Positions 1-11,867 are shown, counted from the first letter of the stretch. The stretch is 64,000 bases of DNA from Deinandra increscens subsp. villosa (GCA_039602395.1 JBCNJP010000025.1:104398124-104462123), one strand, 5' to 3'. Numbers and translations are program-made. Notes: generated by a model from the letters alone, not told the origin.

Positions 1-147
1 CTCCTACAGGTAACCACCAACCGGTGTAGTTATATACATGTAATCTACCTCTCAAGTTACAGTTCTATGATGGAAAGCTTTTTATGAGAAACAACATAAA
101 TAGAATCCACAAACATTGTACATTTTAGGAAAAGAAATGTTTTATTA

Positions 148-3082
148 TCATACCGAGTCTTGACCATCAACCTGTTGCCGAGCCAGGTATCTCTCCCGTC
201 TCTCCTTCTGCAAGGAACAGACATATACTGATCAGTATTTTCATAACCTTACGAATGGATCAGTTCGGGTAATATTTTAATCTGTAAATTGCCAAATGGG
301 CATAAGATATCAAGTACACTACATGTTTTGTAAAAGTATTTGACAAAATGTGTAAAGGGCAGCCTACCCCATTACCCAGCCCGCCGACCAACCCATACAG
401 TGGCTCACCCATTCATCTATGACAAGCCCATCTCCGACAATCTTTGGCCCTGTGTCTTCCAGAGGTTTCTTGCGGGTTTCAACAGCGGCCTCAGCCTCAG
501 CTAAACGGTGCTTCAATTTCTCCAGTGCCTTGTATGATGTAAGCAATCAAGATGGAGCAATAAATAAACTCAAGCAATTGGATAGCCAAAATAAGGTTTA
601 CAATAAACACGTGTTGCATAAAAAACCAACTTTATTAGCAACTTACTGGGCTAGGACGTGCCACATCTAGGAAAACAACTTGTAGTATCTGTTCCACGGT
701 TACTTGATCTTTCTGCTCATCAAACTAAGTGATAACATAAAACTTTATTTAGCACCACAAAAACAAGATTCATTACCCGTGTGTAGAAACATATAAGCAT
801 ATGTGTATGTAAGAAAATCTCAAAAGTCAAAAGTCAACAGAAGGTGTATGACTTACTAGCTCGGGTACATAGTCCATCATTCCTTTCACTTTCAGACTCA
901 TGATTTTAAATTTCACTTTTTTCTTTCGGTCTATTGGTTTTTCATTGTTTTCTGGAGGTTCTACGAACTTGAAAACTATCATGACAATCACAAGTGAAAG
1001 CTGTAAGTAACTAAGGGCATGTTTGGGATTGCTTATAAAAACTGCTTATGGCTTTTGAAGGAGGCAAAAAGACACAAAATACCCCTCTAAAAGCTAATAA
1101 GTCATAACATTGTGGCTTTTTGCTACTTTTGAAGGGGTATTTTTGTCTTTTTACCTCCTCCAAAAGCCATAAGTAGTTTTTATAAGCAATCCCAAACATG
1201 CCCTAAGTAATATATTTAGAGATAGAGGCACTACATTCATAAAAAAAAAAATCTTGCAAATAAGATTAGACTTCCTAGTAAATATTTTCTGAAAGTATAA
1301 TACTCATGACATTAATAAAATGCATGCCAAATGATGTTACCAGTTGCAATAATACTCTCGCCAGGAGTCAGAATAGCACCCGGGGGACGCATGAAACAGC
1401 TTTTAGGTGCAGTTGTTTGAAACTAAAGCAACACAACAAACCACATGGGTCATTGGGTCAGAACTACTGATGTAGGAATTAAGATATCCTAAAATTAAGC
1501 TTATCGATAGAGCATATATCTACAGACAATATAAGTACAATGGTTAGCTCGTTTATACAAGCTTTAGATTCATGCCTTGAAAGCCACATGAGACTTGCTG
1601 GTGTTCTTTATCTTAATAGCACTTTGGACTTGCTTGCCAGGTTCATCTACAAAGTTCAAAAACAAAACAGAAAGGATTTATTGTTAGCCATGTAGGGACA
1701 TCCATGACACATGTAATTGGGTTAAGATGAATGACACAACATACTTAATGTATATTGAACTATTGAAGCAAGTATATATGTTTAAGAGTTAGAACAGGGC
1801 CAGCTATAGCTATTCATGGTAAACAAATAAGATGAAATTAAACATATATAAGACTTCACAAGCATGTATAGAGCAAATGAATCAAAAGCATAAATCTAGA
1901 TACTGAAACTACTTTTGTTCTCTTTGAATGATGGTAATAAGGTAAATACGAAATTCTACATCAAGGTGTAAGTTGTGATACAAAGTTGACCCAAGAATTA
2001 GCAGACTATTACATGGGATCCAATTTGATAAAGGAAAAGGGCTAGGAAGAACCCTGACTTTAAACGAACAAAACTTTCAGACTCGAACTCCTTCACTTGG
2101 ATCCCTGATTCTGAAGTCAATTATTTTCCCCTTACTCTCCTATACTTCTTTTATTTAGCTTCTAATTGTAAAACACGTGAATCAAGAGTGTCATTAATGC
2201 ACTTGTTCGTCGTTATCTTAGCTCTCTAATATTAAAATAATAGTTCATGAAACTAAAATGTGGCAAACAAACTACCAAAAAGACATCATGAATGGATAAG
2301 ATATGTAACATATAACTGAACTTATCAAGAAAAATATGAATACCATCTCGTAAAGTAAAGCGATTATAATTTGTTTTAACCGGTAAGCAACACATTAGGA
2401 GCATACAACTTGTGTTTCTAGGACTCATTATCATCCAAGTCAAAGGTCTAATTCATTACTACAAAGGGCCAAAAAAAAAGTTCCACAAACCATTACTTCA
2501 AATTCCTCATTCATTTAGCACATTACAGCAGCAAAAGGCCAAAAGCTTCAAATCAGACTTTGAATTTTAGTAGCAAACGGCCAAACGCTTCAAATACAAG
2601 AAGTGGAGCTCTATCAGAATGGAAGTAAAACTTAATTGAGATTTATTAACTAAAATACAGACAACTTGTTTTTATTATCAAACATGTTAACTTCAGCATA
2701 CTGCAGAATCTAAATTGGCTCTGTTTCGTTGAAATCAAGCGAGAAACGAAAAAAATAGCAAATACCTAAATCTAATCTAATCTAATCTAATACAATAGTA
2801 AGATAAAACGCAAACTGGATAATTATCTAGATCTCGTGAAATAAGACAGCAATAATTCACATCCTCCATCCCAACTGATAATCGAAATCTCAGTTTGCAA
2901 ATAAAAAGCGATTAAAATGAAAGCGATAGGCGGCGTTTGTACATACATGGAAAGTAGAGTTTACTCCGCGGATCAAGCCGAAGACGACGTCGCGTCGGAA
3001 GCAGAGATCTAATGACCGATGAGAATGAAATTCCGGAGGCGGAGCTGCTGCTGCTTTTCTTGTGAGCGTTCGATCCTTCCAT
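148..3082 (-). CDS. VAP4-type vesicle-associated protein (MSP domain), 7 exons
   Basis: Spliced minus-strand gene. Exons, in order of transcription: 3082-2947, 1646-1576, 1422-1341, 975-857, 724-647, 528-409, 207-148. All junctions keep frame and give 221 aa ending with TGA at 148. The start is the first ATG of the MEGSNAHKK reading frame. After a Ser-rich N-terminus the major sperm protein (MSP) fold runs from about residue 40 to 160, with the diagnostic strands EPGKQVQSAIKIKNTSKSHV, TTAPKSCFMRPPGAIL and KVKFKIMSLKVKG. A charged coiled-coil-like tail follows (PALEKLKHRLAEAEAAVE, then RRERYLARQQVDGQDSV). Known for the family: VAP proteins bind FFAT-type peptides and organise ER contact sites. 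The VAP4 subgroup lacks the C-terminal membrane anchor of VAP27, and none is visible here. The second intron begins GC rather than GT, and a MITE lies in the third intron. Confidence 0.9.
1015..1203. mobile_element. Tourist-like MITE (PIF/Harbinger type) in a VAP4 intron
   Basis: A 189-bp near-perfect inverted repeat. It starts GGGCATGTTTGGGATTGCTT and ends with the reverse complement. Each arm is about 60 nt or longer and pairs through the AAAGCCATAAG segment. The flanks are TAA at 1012-1014 and TAA at 1204-1206, which fits the 3-bp TWA target duplication of PIF/Harbinger elements. It lies wholly inside the intron between 976 and 1340. A solitary arm of the same family occurs at 31153-31174. 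Confidence 0.85.
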
Positions 3083-4737
3083 TTGGTTTGGTGCGAAGAA
3101 GATAACGACGGTGACTTGAATAACCCCCAAACTTTGCTGCCGCCGTCAAACGGACGGTTATCGCCGGCGATTAGTCCGAGTCAGTGATCAGTTCGGAAAT
3201 CGGTTTTAGTGTTTAATTCAATTTGTGTCCCTAAAATTCCATGGACTCTTGACTGACTCCTGCAAATACATTGAACGAGTAAACAAGTCGCGTACGTTCT
3301 TTACTTTTATATTTTATGAACCCTTTTGGTGGTCAGAGGAACATTCTATACGTATAGTCATTTAATTTAATAAATAAATAAAAAATTTGACAATTGTGCC
3401 AATAGTTTAGTTAGTTAATATCACACTAAGTAGCCAGGAACGTTTGAATTCAAATCCAGACAATACTATAATTGGTGTTATTTAGTTTATGTAGTAATTT
3501 CACATAATATTATAATTTGTGTTATTTAGTTTATGAAGTAAGATTAAGATAAATATATTATTTTAAATAATAATAATTGTGTCAATGGTCCTGTGGTTAC
3601 TCATGTTGTACTTTTAGTGGTTCTTACTCTACTCTTACAAATACGCATCAGGTTACTTTAGTTTCTTACTCGTTTTTAATAGAAAACGAACTAGTATTCA
3701 CTCTAAGAATGGAGGGTGCCCTTTCGCTTTATTGTACCATTTGAAGATACCGGAGGTTCTCTCTTTTTATTTGAGAGTCATCATTTTATCATCAAGTTAT
3801 CTACTATATGGTTTTAATCAAGTAATCAACTTAACTTTATTTATCTTATAAAAGTGTACTTTTCTATAGATTCGTATTGAAGGCACACTTTACTTCATAT
3901 AAAATTTCTATTATTCTATATTTGTGATGCTTTTTTAAGTGAGTATTAAGAAGCAGATTATGAGAGATTTGTTTTCATGGATGCGCTGGCCGGCTAGGAG
4001 ATAGCTCTGTTCAGAGTCTAATGCATTCTAGTCATCATTGGAACTAAGGGCGGAACTAGAAAACTTTTTAAGGGGTGCATAATTATGTTTTTGACGGAGT
4101 CACTATTTTTAGATTATTCAGTTTCATAGAAACATAGATAAAAAAATTAGTCTGGATCGAGTTCGACACATAAGACAAATACTACACAATAATAAAATAA
4201 ATATCGTCATTAGAATTTAATAATGGTCTTTATGAATTAAAAATAAACGTATTGGAATTAGTATAGTTGGACAATTAGTTACTTCCTAAGTTTTTATTAT
4301 ATGAATCTTGAATCATACATCTACAAGATTTCAACAAAAAAAAATATATATCACAGAAGAAATGAGGATGATCAATAAGTTTTTCAAGTGGATCATCAAT
4401 ATTAACTTATTGATATATAATTTGTAATTATATTTGGATTGGGCATCAAGTATTTAAGTTTTAGCTATTATTTACTAATATTTTAGTTTATTGGGCTTGA
4501 GTGTTGTCAGAGTTTTAGCCAACCCAGAATTGAACTTAAAAAAAAAAACATAATGTATCAAGCAAAACTTGAATCTGGTTAGTCAAGAAGAGAAAAGAAT
4601 AGACTCAATAGGATTTAAAAGAACCATTCGGACAAAAGTGTTAATTGGTTCTGTTTTATCCAGAACTTATTTAATGACTTCCCATCATAGAAAAATACTT
4701 AAAAAAACCGTACATATAATTTCCACTTCGCGTACAA
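3083..4737. other. VAP4 upstream region, no gene seen
   Basis: AT-rich DNA. The first 150 bases upstream of the VAP4 start are G/C-richer (CGCCGGCGATTAG) and probably hold the 5' UTR and core promoter. Around 4050-4120 there is a degenerate repeat (GGCGGAACTAG followed by TTTTTGACGGAGTC) that resembles 44990-45060. No credible coding frame was found on either strand. Confidence 0.5.
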
Positions 4738-5090
4738 GGTTGAGAGGGTGCACATGCACCCTCTGGGCGACTGGGCCTTCTACAATTTCGCCCCTGTAAT
4801 GGAACAAGTGGTGGTTGTATTAGGATATGTGTAATAGTGTGTAGGATAAATGGCGTTCCCATTGCGCCCTAACACCGCCCTCAGGGGCGCTGTGGGGCAA
4901 CATTTTTGTTCTCGCGTTATAATCATAGTGTCGATGAAGAAGGTATGTGATTGGTTATTGGTTGAAATTTTTGTAGGTTTTTTTAAACAAATATAAAATA
5001 TTATAATTGCGTAATAATTAGAGGGCATTTTTATAGAACTTTATGACTACACACTTTTAAGTCATAAGGCCCTTGCTGACTGGACCCGTA
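4738..5090. repeat. MITE-like GC-rich repeat
   Basis: A short palindrome, GAGGGTGCACATGCACCCTC, lies at 4743-4762. It is followed by a block containing AACACCGCCCTCAGGGGCG (4869-4887). The same AACACCGCCC / GGGCGGTGTT core recurs at about 35990 and 37490, so the three probably belong to one MITE family. The ends are not resolved. Confidence 0.4.
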
Positions 5091-5311
5091 CGTGTCACAA
5101 CTCCCCCGTAGAGGGGCTTTAATTATGACTACGCCTGCCAAAACAGAGTGGTAGTAAGCCTTCGTAGTTCGGTTAATGAGCAACTAATTATAACCAACTG
5201 AATAAACCCAACCAGTGTGATAACAATAATATCATTGAATCATATATAGGCTGTAACAAAGACTATTACAAGAGATGATGATGATCAAGTTAATAAATTT
5301 TGTGTGTTCTT

Positions 5312-6241
5312 CTATAGTTGAAAGTCAGATTCATCCCATTGAAGAACAGGATCCAAATTCTGCTCTCTTTTGAGTTTATCCTTCAAAAACCAATCACACA
5401 CCTTCCCTGCATTCAGTTCTTCAATACTACTCCCTTCTTGTTCTCCTATCACTCTCAGAAGATTTAGCGACGAGATCTGTGTAACATTAACATGCATGCA
5501 TGATTCATCATCATGATCACAATAAGGACATAATTAACCTTTAACCAGGAGAGGGTACGAAAGAGTGTCTATATATAAAAGTTGATAGGTTTCCTGCTTT
5601 TTCTTTAAATATGAGTTGAACCCATTAGTTAGACCGCTTGTGTGTATATATAGTGACCCTCTCAAGGTGGAGTGGTCATGGGCGTGAGGGTGAATGTTTG
5701 GAATTTTCTAGAAAAATTCTAACCCAAAGAGGGTGATCAATGTTACACGTAGCCTAATAGTCGTTATAGAAGATAATCTTATAATTATAACCTTTCAACT
5801 AACAAGTATGTTATATATAATAACCTTAATTTCAGCTAAGAAGTTAAGGTTCCTAAGCTATCACACTATATAAGTTTTTGTAAAAACAAGTGGCAATACA
5901 TTATCATAATTATCATAATATATATATACATAAGGTATACTATTGAAATGTGTATATGTGAGCCATGTATATAAATTATAGCATACCGTTAAGCGACATA
6001 AAAAACCTTCATGGGAGCTCAACCCAGACATTTCAACGATGCCGGCTTCTTCTAGGCTCAAGAAGCTTCGTCTCGAGCTTGTTTTATCTTCTTGACCATC
6101 GACGCTAGCCCTCAATGCAAAACACGTTCTTTTACTAGCCGCATTTAGATTCTTGATTCTTCGAGCATCCGTCGCATAATTGGAGATTAGTGACGAATGA
6201 TAACCAGTCGTAGTACTTTTGCAAAGTTTGAGTGCATTCAT
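5312..6241 (-). CDS. Conserved plant protein of unknown function, probably plastid-targeted (139 aa)
   Basis: Two exons, 6241-5987 and 5476-5312, joined in phase 0 (donor GTATGC, acceptor TTACACAG), give 139 aa ending TAG. The first roughly 45 residues are rich in Ser, Thr, Lys and Arg with no acidic residues before Asp25, as in chloroplast transit peptides. The mature part begins near SFLSLEEAGIVEMSGLSSHE and continues FLCRLT / ISSLNLLRVIGEQEGSSIEE, then NAGKVCDWFLKDKLKRE and a C-terminal LQWDESDFQL. The second exon looks like a small helical domain. I do not recognise a named family. The clean gene structure and the change from a basic, Ser-rich leader to an amphipathic body argue that it is real. 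Confidence 0.75.
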
Positions 6242-6680
6242 TGTGGTTTAGCTAAGAATTGAACAAACGGCCTAGCTTCAATGGGGATGAGGAATAATTG
6301 AAGATGAGACACAAAATCCAAATTATTCTAGCCCCCTGTTTTTCCTTTTCAATTATTTGATGTTGTGTATGTGGTGCATGTTGAGTTATGGTGTGGATAA
6401 CCCTAGCTTCTCTCTCTCCAATAAACAACTTTTCTTTTTCAATTAATTATATATAATTAAATGAAATAGAATAAAGAATCCACTATATATATTCTATCCG
6501 GGGAATGTTTGGTTCGTGCTGAATCATTTGGTGCTGAATGAATTAGTTGTATGTATGGTAAAGAAGTGCTGAATCAATAAGGTGTTGAATCATTATGTGC
6601 TGCTTGTTAGGACATCTAAATGTTGCATAATAAAATAAAATAAAAACACTAACAAATCAGTGTGAGAATAAAAAAAATCA
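6242..6680. other. Upstream region of the 5312-6241 gene
   Basis: Contains TA-rich promoter-like DNA (TATATATTC near 6485). From about 6500 to 6620 there is a block with repeated GTGCTGAAT motifs starting AATGTTTGGTTCGTGCTG, which looks like part of a MITE. No coding potential was seen. Confidence 0.35.
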
Positions 6681-6689
6681 ATTGTTTTT

Positions 6690-6830
6690 TTCATGTAGCT
6701 TGTCCCATATTGGTATGGGAACAAAACACCAAAATTTTCTTTCATTACTTTGTCTCATATTGTTGTGAGAACAAGAAGTCTATTTTTTTTCATTAAGCTT
6801 ATCCACATTGATGTGGGAACAAAAACACGG
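6690..6830. repeat. Three tandem hairpins of the TCCCATATTGGTATGGGA type
   Basis: Imperfect palindromes at 6703-6720, 6753-6770 and 6802-6818 are spaced 50 bp apart. Each is preceded by CTTGT, TTTGT or CTTAT and followed by AACAA. They look like a diverged 50-bp tandem repeat built round a hairpin. The same kind of motif is common in plant LTR ends. Confidence 0.6.
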
Positions 6831-7189
6831 TTAGCTTATATATGAAAACCTACATGACATGTTAAGTTCTTATGTTGTGTTTTACTCTGGTATCTATCCG
6901 CGCGCAGGGGTAGGTGCAAATTTGGTAAAATTGCCTTCCCGTCCACACGAATGCAGCTCCAAAAACCGGGGTCGAGCGTAAAATTGGTTTTTGTCAAAAA
7001 AGAGTTGCCAAATCGTTTGGAAAAGTCTTGCAACCAGCTCGGTTGAAGAAATTTTGAAATTATATGATTGATTGGAAAAAAAAACCCATTGTCCAAACCA
7101 TGAAGAAGAAAAAACAACCCCCCCTTTCTCCCAAAACGCTTAAGGGAGGCGGTGTTGGGCTTAAAAGACCACCACAGCAGCTTCATGTT

Positions 7190-7500
7190 GCCACTACAAA
7201 CAACCTCAACAAATTAAAATCAAGTTAAATTCAAGAAGACACAAAGTAATGTTTTGTTTATTGATCACTTGAAGAATCAACAATACAAAGACTCATAACT
7301 GTTTCTTTCTCTAGAACACACTCTATGAAGACACCTCTCAGAATGTTCAGAAGATATGTCAACTAACCAAGTCAACACTATTTATAGTGTTGACTGCTGA
7401 ACAAACCATCTGACAAACGAACCCATGGTTCGTTGCTCACGAACCCATGGTTCGTTGCTCATGAACCATTGGATCGTGGCTTGGTTAGTTGACGATCATA
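7190..7500. repeat. LTR-like segment with 22-bp tandem repeat
   Basis: A 22-bp unit, ACGAACCCATGGTTCGTTGC plus TC, occurs twice in tandem at 7417-7438 and 7439-7460, with a third, decayed copy following. Each unit contains a near-palindrome (ACGAACC/GGTTCGT). The surrounding sequence has the AT-rich, stop-filled look of LTR or leader DNA. No termini or target duplication were identified. Confidence 0.4.
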
Positions 7501-7954
7501 CACAATGTTTAGCTCTAACAAAAATCATCATTTGACAAGTTGGAATCATGCTCATCTTCGAATATTGAGTTAAGTCCGTATTCATCAAATGGGTAAGAAG
7601 TTGGATTCTCATAAACCTCACCGTTTGAATTTTTTATAGAGTTGTAGTCTTTATGTACCATCTCCTCTTTCTCTATCATCTTTCTAAATTTTCGCTCTGT
7701 TTTTTTCTCTTCACATTCACCTTATCTTTCATGTTACAAACGTATTATTTAAATGCATGTTTTTTATGGTCTATTGGACTTATATTTGTATTTAAATCAA
7801 ATGGTTAGAATAAAAAAAGTTAAACATGTGTCCTAACTTTCTATTCTTCATATCTCAAGTCTCCAACAAACTTAACAAACTCTGTTTTTTAATTCCGATA
7901 ATTTTTTGAAAACTGTTAATTAAAAATGGGATATATAAACATATGTGAATTACA

Positions 7955-8075
7955 ATTCAACACAAAGTACAAGAGAGGCGGGCAAAAAGGCACGTCGTCA
8001 GCCCCTTCTAAATAGTAAAGCTAAGTCGAGTAAAAACCACATTTATCCCTTTGGGAGCCGCCAACCCTTATTAAT
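7955..8075 (-). mobile_element. 3' end fragment of the RLE-type non-LTR element
   Basis: This stretch aligns by eye with 12600-12715: shared AAAGTACAAG, GGCGGGCAA, CAGCCCCTTCT, AAGTCGAGT and CCACATT blocks in the same order. It is a short, decayed copy of the last 110 bases or so of the element's coding region, on the minus strand. Confidence 0.75.
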
Positions 8076-8140
8076 TATTTACAAGTGACTATAAGTCTAA
8101 CGATAACAATAGTTCATAAATTCAAACTTGCTAAAGTAAC

Positions 8141-8310
8141 TAACTGATGAGGGGAGACTTTGGACTGAGAGGTCACAAGTTCGATCCCTGAGCTCCCAGG
8201 TTTTACCACCCGGCCGCTCGCGGAGGTGGATTTTTTCTGGAATGAGCTCAACTGGTGTGTAAATATTCTCTGGCTTTCCAGGGCTTTAGTTAGCCGTTCA
8301 AAAAAAAAAT
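8141..8310 (+). mobile_element. tRNA-derived SINE
   Basis: A B-box-like GGTCACAAGTTCGATCCCTGA is followed by a body (CTCCCAGGTTTTACC, CCGGCCGCTCGCGGAGG) and a 3' end TTAGCCGTTC plus an A run (8297-8309). The tail TTAGCCGTT-An recurs at 43330-43348. The A-box region at the left is decayed. Confidence 0.6.
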
Positions 8311-8400
8311 ATTAGTTATTTAAATAGATTAATTTAAACACTGATTTACGATCAGTGTAAAACAGTTCATCATATGTATGATGATAGTTAATGTAAATCC

Positions 8401-8990
8401 TTGATAATAATAACGAGATGTTTACCAATCCGCGCGTTGTTACAGGGTTAAATTTCTAAACTGAACGAAAGTCAAAAAGTTAAGCGGTCTAAACGTAAAA
8501 GTTTAAAAGTCTCGTCGTGAAAGTATAAAACTATAGAAGTATACTAAAAGCGAAAGTAGAAAAGTTAAAAGTTTCGTGACAAAAGTAGAAGACAACAAAA
8601 TTTAAAACAAAAATAAAAACTTTAAAGGTTAGAGGGTTAAAAAGTTAAGGAATATAAAACGTAAAAGTCTAAAAAATATACTAAAAAATAGGTAGAAAAG
8701 TTAAAAGTTTCGTGCCAAAGTAGAAGACAACAAAACTTAAAACAAAAAAAAACTTTAAAAGTTAAATGATACAAAACGTAAGAGTATAAAACATATGTGG
8801 CCAAATTATGAAAACCAAAAGTTTACTATTTCGTTAAAGAAAAAATACAAATTGTAAAAGTTTAAAGGGTAGAAAGCGTCAAGCCCCAAAGTGTTGTGAC
8901 CAAACTATAAGAAATAACAACTTCCGAATTTGATTGTTACATGTATAAATATAATCTAATAACACATTAAGTTGAATTTTTTATGATATC
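8401..8990. mobile_element. Helitron-like remnant with about 136-bp internal duplication
   Basis: The motif CCGCGCGTTGTTACAGGG at 8430-8447 resembles the CCCGCGCGTTGCCGCGGGG at 54287-54305. Downstream, AGTAGAAAAGTTAAAAGTTT CGTG, AAGTAGAAGACAACAAAA and AAACTTTAAA appear twice, near 8555-8630 and 8691-8760, giving a diverged direct duplication. No coding frame is present. The assignment rests on the shared motif only. Confidence 0.4.
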
Positions 8991-8997
8991 TAAACTT

Positions 8998-10188
8998 TTA
9001 AACATTAACATTCATCACCTTATAAAAACAAACAAGTTCCCGATACCATAAACACCTATCACAACTTGAAATTTCCTTATCTTCGTCTAAGCTCCAACCT
9101 CTTCTCTCAAAACGAATGACGTGATCTCGCTTTTGGCAACTTGTCTTGACTTTTTCTAGAGTAATCAGGTTGTAAATCCACATGTGACTTAATATCGAAT
9201 AGACTTTATCTCTAGAATCTTGCACATTCCAAGAACTTGATCTTGAATATCTCAATGAATTCAAAACATTTAATCCTTCTTGGCTCGATTTATCCCCACC
9301 TGAAAGAAGAATCATGCCGTATACATATGTTGCTTCAGGATGTCCCTTCTCAACAGCTGCTTTCAAGTACTTTAATCCAGATTCAATATCAACTACGTTG
9401 AAATAATCGACCTATAAAAAAAAGTAATCAACATATATAGCCAATTTATCTTAATAAAATTATTTCGATCAGGACTTAGCGGCTGTTACCTAAATAACAT
9501 TGTTTTAACAAAACTAATAGTAATATATATAGTTTTAGCCTAAATATCTTAGATTGTTTTGTCGATTTTAACAGTTTAGATGGAATTTTACACATATGAA
9601 TATTTTTTTGAACTTACCATTCCTTTTCGGAAAAGTGACTCGGGGTTTCCTTTGTTGAAGCAACGAGTTAAGAAAGAACGAACTTTTGCACTTGGTGGAT
9701 TAATCCAATGAGGTAGCGGAAACTTGTCGATTGAAATAGACTGATATATAAAATCATCCTCTGTTGGTTCAAGCAAGTCCTTACAACTGCATAATTAACA
9801 ACAAAAGAATGAATTAAATTATGATAAGTTGAAACACTAGCCATCGACATAGCTTTCTGTTTGAATGTAATCACGTTTATTAATCCATGAATACATCAAT
9901 ATATCGAGGGTTTTTTTTTTTTTTTTTTTATAAACACAACAAAACCTCAAAAACTCTATTGTATTCATTAGATCATAAACTAGATTTTGAGATTAATTAT
10001 GAAACAAGTTACCTTAATTTAACATTGAAAACATCAGTGAATGAAGATGATGCAACCCGGCCAAGAACATCGACTAAAAGATCTCTTGGAAGCGATCTGA
10101 TGGTAGCAGGTTTCCGGACTCGCTTTTCTCCATGTCTACAAACACTCAGACTCGTATCATCGGTGATTTTTCTTGTTGGAATGCCCAT
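8998..10188 (-). CDS. F-box protein, At2g35280-like
   Basis: Exons 10188-10013, 9786-9618 and 9411-8998 join in frame to give 252 aa ending before 8998. The true ATG is at 10188 (MGIPTRKITDD). Residues about 27-60 (IRSLPRDLLVDVLGRVASSS FTDVFNVKLSCK) form the F-box, which in this family binds SKP1 in SCF ubiquitin ligases. The second exon has WINPPSAKVRSFLTRCFNKG NPESLFRKGM. The third has a Sel1/TPR-like helix pair (ESGLKYLKAAVEKGHPEATY VYGMILL) and a Cys-containing end (CDRCLWYREL) typical of the At2g35280 group. The substrate is unknown. Intron 1 carries a 19-nt T run. The gene looks intact. Confidence 0.88.
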
Positions 10189-10913
10189 TGTTATCAAAAG
10201 ATCGAACAGTTAACCCTTACAAAGAATTAATATCAACTCTACATGTGTGTGGTTTTATATATATATATATAGATTGAGGAGAGTTTGGGTAGGAATTAAT
10301 AGAATGAATACGTGATGTTACTTGTTGAGTAAGTATGAAGATATCAATTACAAACCCTAATAGATATAGGATGGTATATCCGCAAATATGTATTAGTTTT
10401 ACTGCTTAAAAAAGGAAAGTATTAGTTTTAAAAAAGGTAGATAATTATTTATATTTTTTAGTTGAATGCAAAACATTGTAATTAATCAAGTAAAGATAAA
10501 CTTACCATATAAATTAATAGATAATAGATTGGTGCAATCAATTAGTAATTAAGGATCTCCTTCTATCATAATCTTTTTTCAATAAAGATAAAGATAAACT
10601 TATTAAAATGTATTTTATTTTAATAAGGAATAGTAGATTTAGTTTCAACCCACATTTTTCTCACCTCTCATGCATGCGAAGGAAATAAGGAATCATATTG
10701 ATTGTTGTACCTCTAAATTAACACTTGAGGATAAGTGTGATAGCCTTACCAAAATCCCGCCACAATTTCGTACAGCATTTGTTTGTTAAAGACCCAATTA
10801 TAAAGGACTTGGACTAAATTGCAATGGGCTTTGGTTATTTATATAAGGGTTTCTATTCAAGTTAAGCCTATAATAATGGGCTTTACACTGGGCTACCGGC
10901 TACATTAGTTTAT

Positions 10914-11434
10914 GAGTAAACTTCACTTTTGGTCCTCAAGGTTTGTACATTTTAACATTTTTAGTCCAATTCCTGAAATTATAACATTTTAGGGCCTGAG
11001 GTTTGATTATTTTCTCAATTTTGGTCACTTTTAAAATTTTCATCCAAATTAACGATTGAAATCAGTCAAACAGGATATTAATGAAGGGTATTTTCATAAT
11101 TTAACCATTCCCTTTTATTTATTTGATACAAAAAGCAGTAATTGACTTCCCATTTTATTTATTTGAAAAATGGCTGAGTTACATAGTGTTTTTTGGGGGA
11201 AGTCAATTACTGCGTTTTGTATCAAATAAATAAAAGGGGGTGGTTAAATTACGAAAATACCCCTCATTAATATCCTATTTGACTGATTTTAACCGTTAAT
11301 TTGGATGGAAATTTAAAAAGTGACCAAAATTGAGAAAATAATCAAACCTCAGGCCCTAAAATGTTATAATTTCAGAAATTGGACTAAAAATGTTAAAATA
11401 TACAAACCTTGGGGACTAAAAGTGAAGTTTACTC
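10914..11434. mobile_element. MULE-like foldback element (long inverted arms)
   Basis: Two inverted arms of roughly 230 bp run from GAGTAAACTTCACTTTTGGT at 10914 to the complementary ACTAAAAGTGAAGTTTACTC ending at 11434, with a short loop near 11145-11195. The flanks TTAGTTTAT (10905-10913) and TTAATTTAT (11435-11443) match at 8 of 9 positions, as expected for an aged 9-bp Mutator-type target duplication. There is no coding content. Confidence 0.75.
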
Positions 11435-11443
11435 TTAATTTAT

Positions 11444-11867
11444 TTACAAAATATAATATATAAAACCAATAAGAGGGACTCTAAACACTGAACCGCTGAA
11501 ACTCGTTGATACAGATTAATAACGTTACTCAATATTCTATTACAAACCGTTTACACCGAAAACCAAAGCTATGTACCGAATTACATATACGCTTTTCAGT
11601 TTTAGAAAGTACATTCGGTTAAAGGGAGGAAACCGGATTCATAAATACTGGGATTTGGATCTTCGTATTTGTTCAGCCTATTACAAAACCAACAAAACTG
11701 AACTGGAAAACCTAAAATTCGAACCGGTAAACATTAGTCTTGTTAAAATTCAGTGTTTAGATTATGATACCAAGTTTGTTATATGGATCTGTTTTGATCA
11801 TTTTAAATTCGGTAAACGGTTTAACCAACACCTAAACAAATGAAAAATCCTTATACTTTGCTATCCA
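11444..11867. other. Intergenic, no gene seen
   Basis: AT-rich sequence with scattered ACCGGAT/AACCGG words. A 90-codon open frame on the plus strand at 11571-11843 has no recognisable domain or splice context, and I do not regard it as a gene. Confidence 0.4.

Noticed and set aside
6836..7186. 116-codon minus-strand frame
   Set aside because: Low-complexity composition in repeat DNA, no domain and no upstream gene structure.
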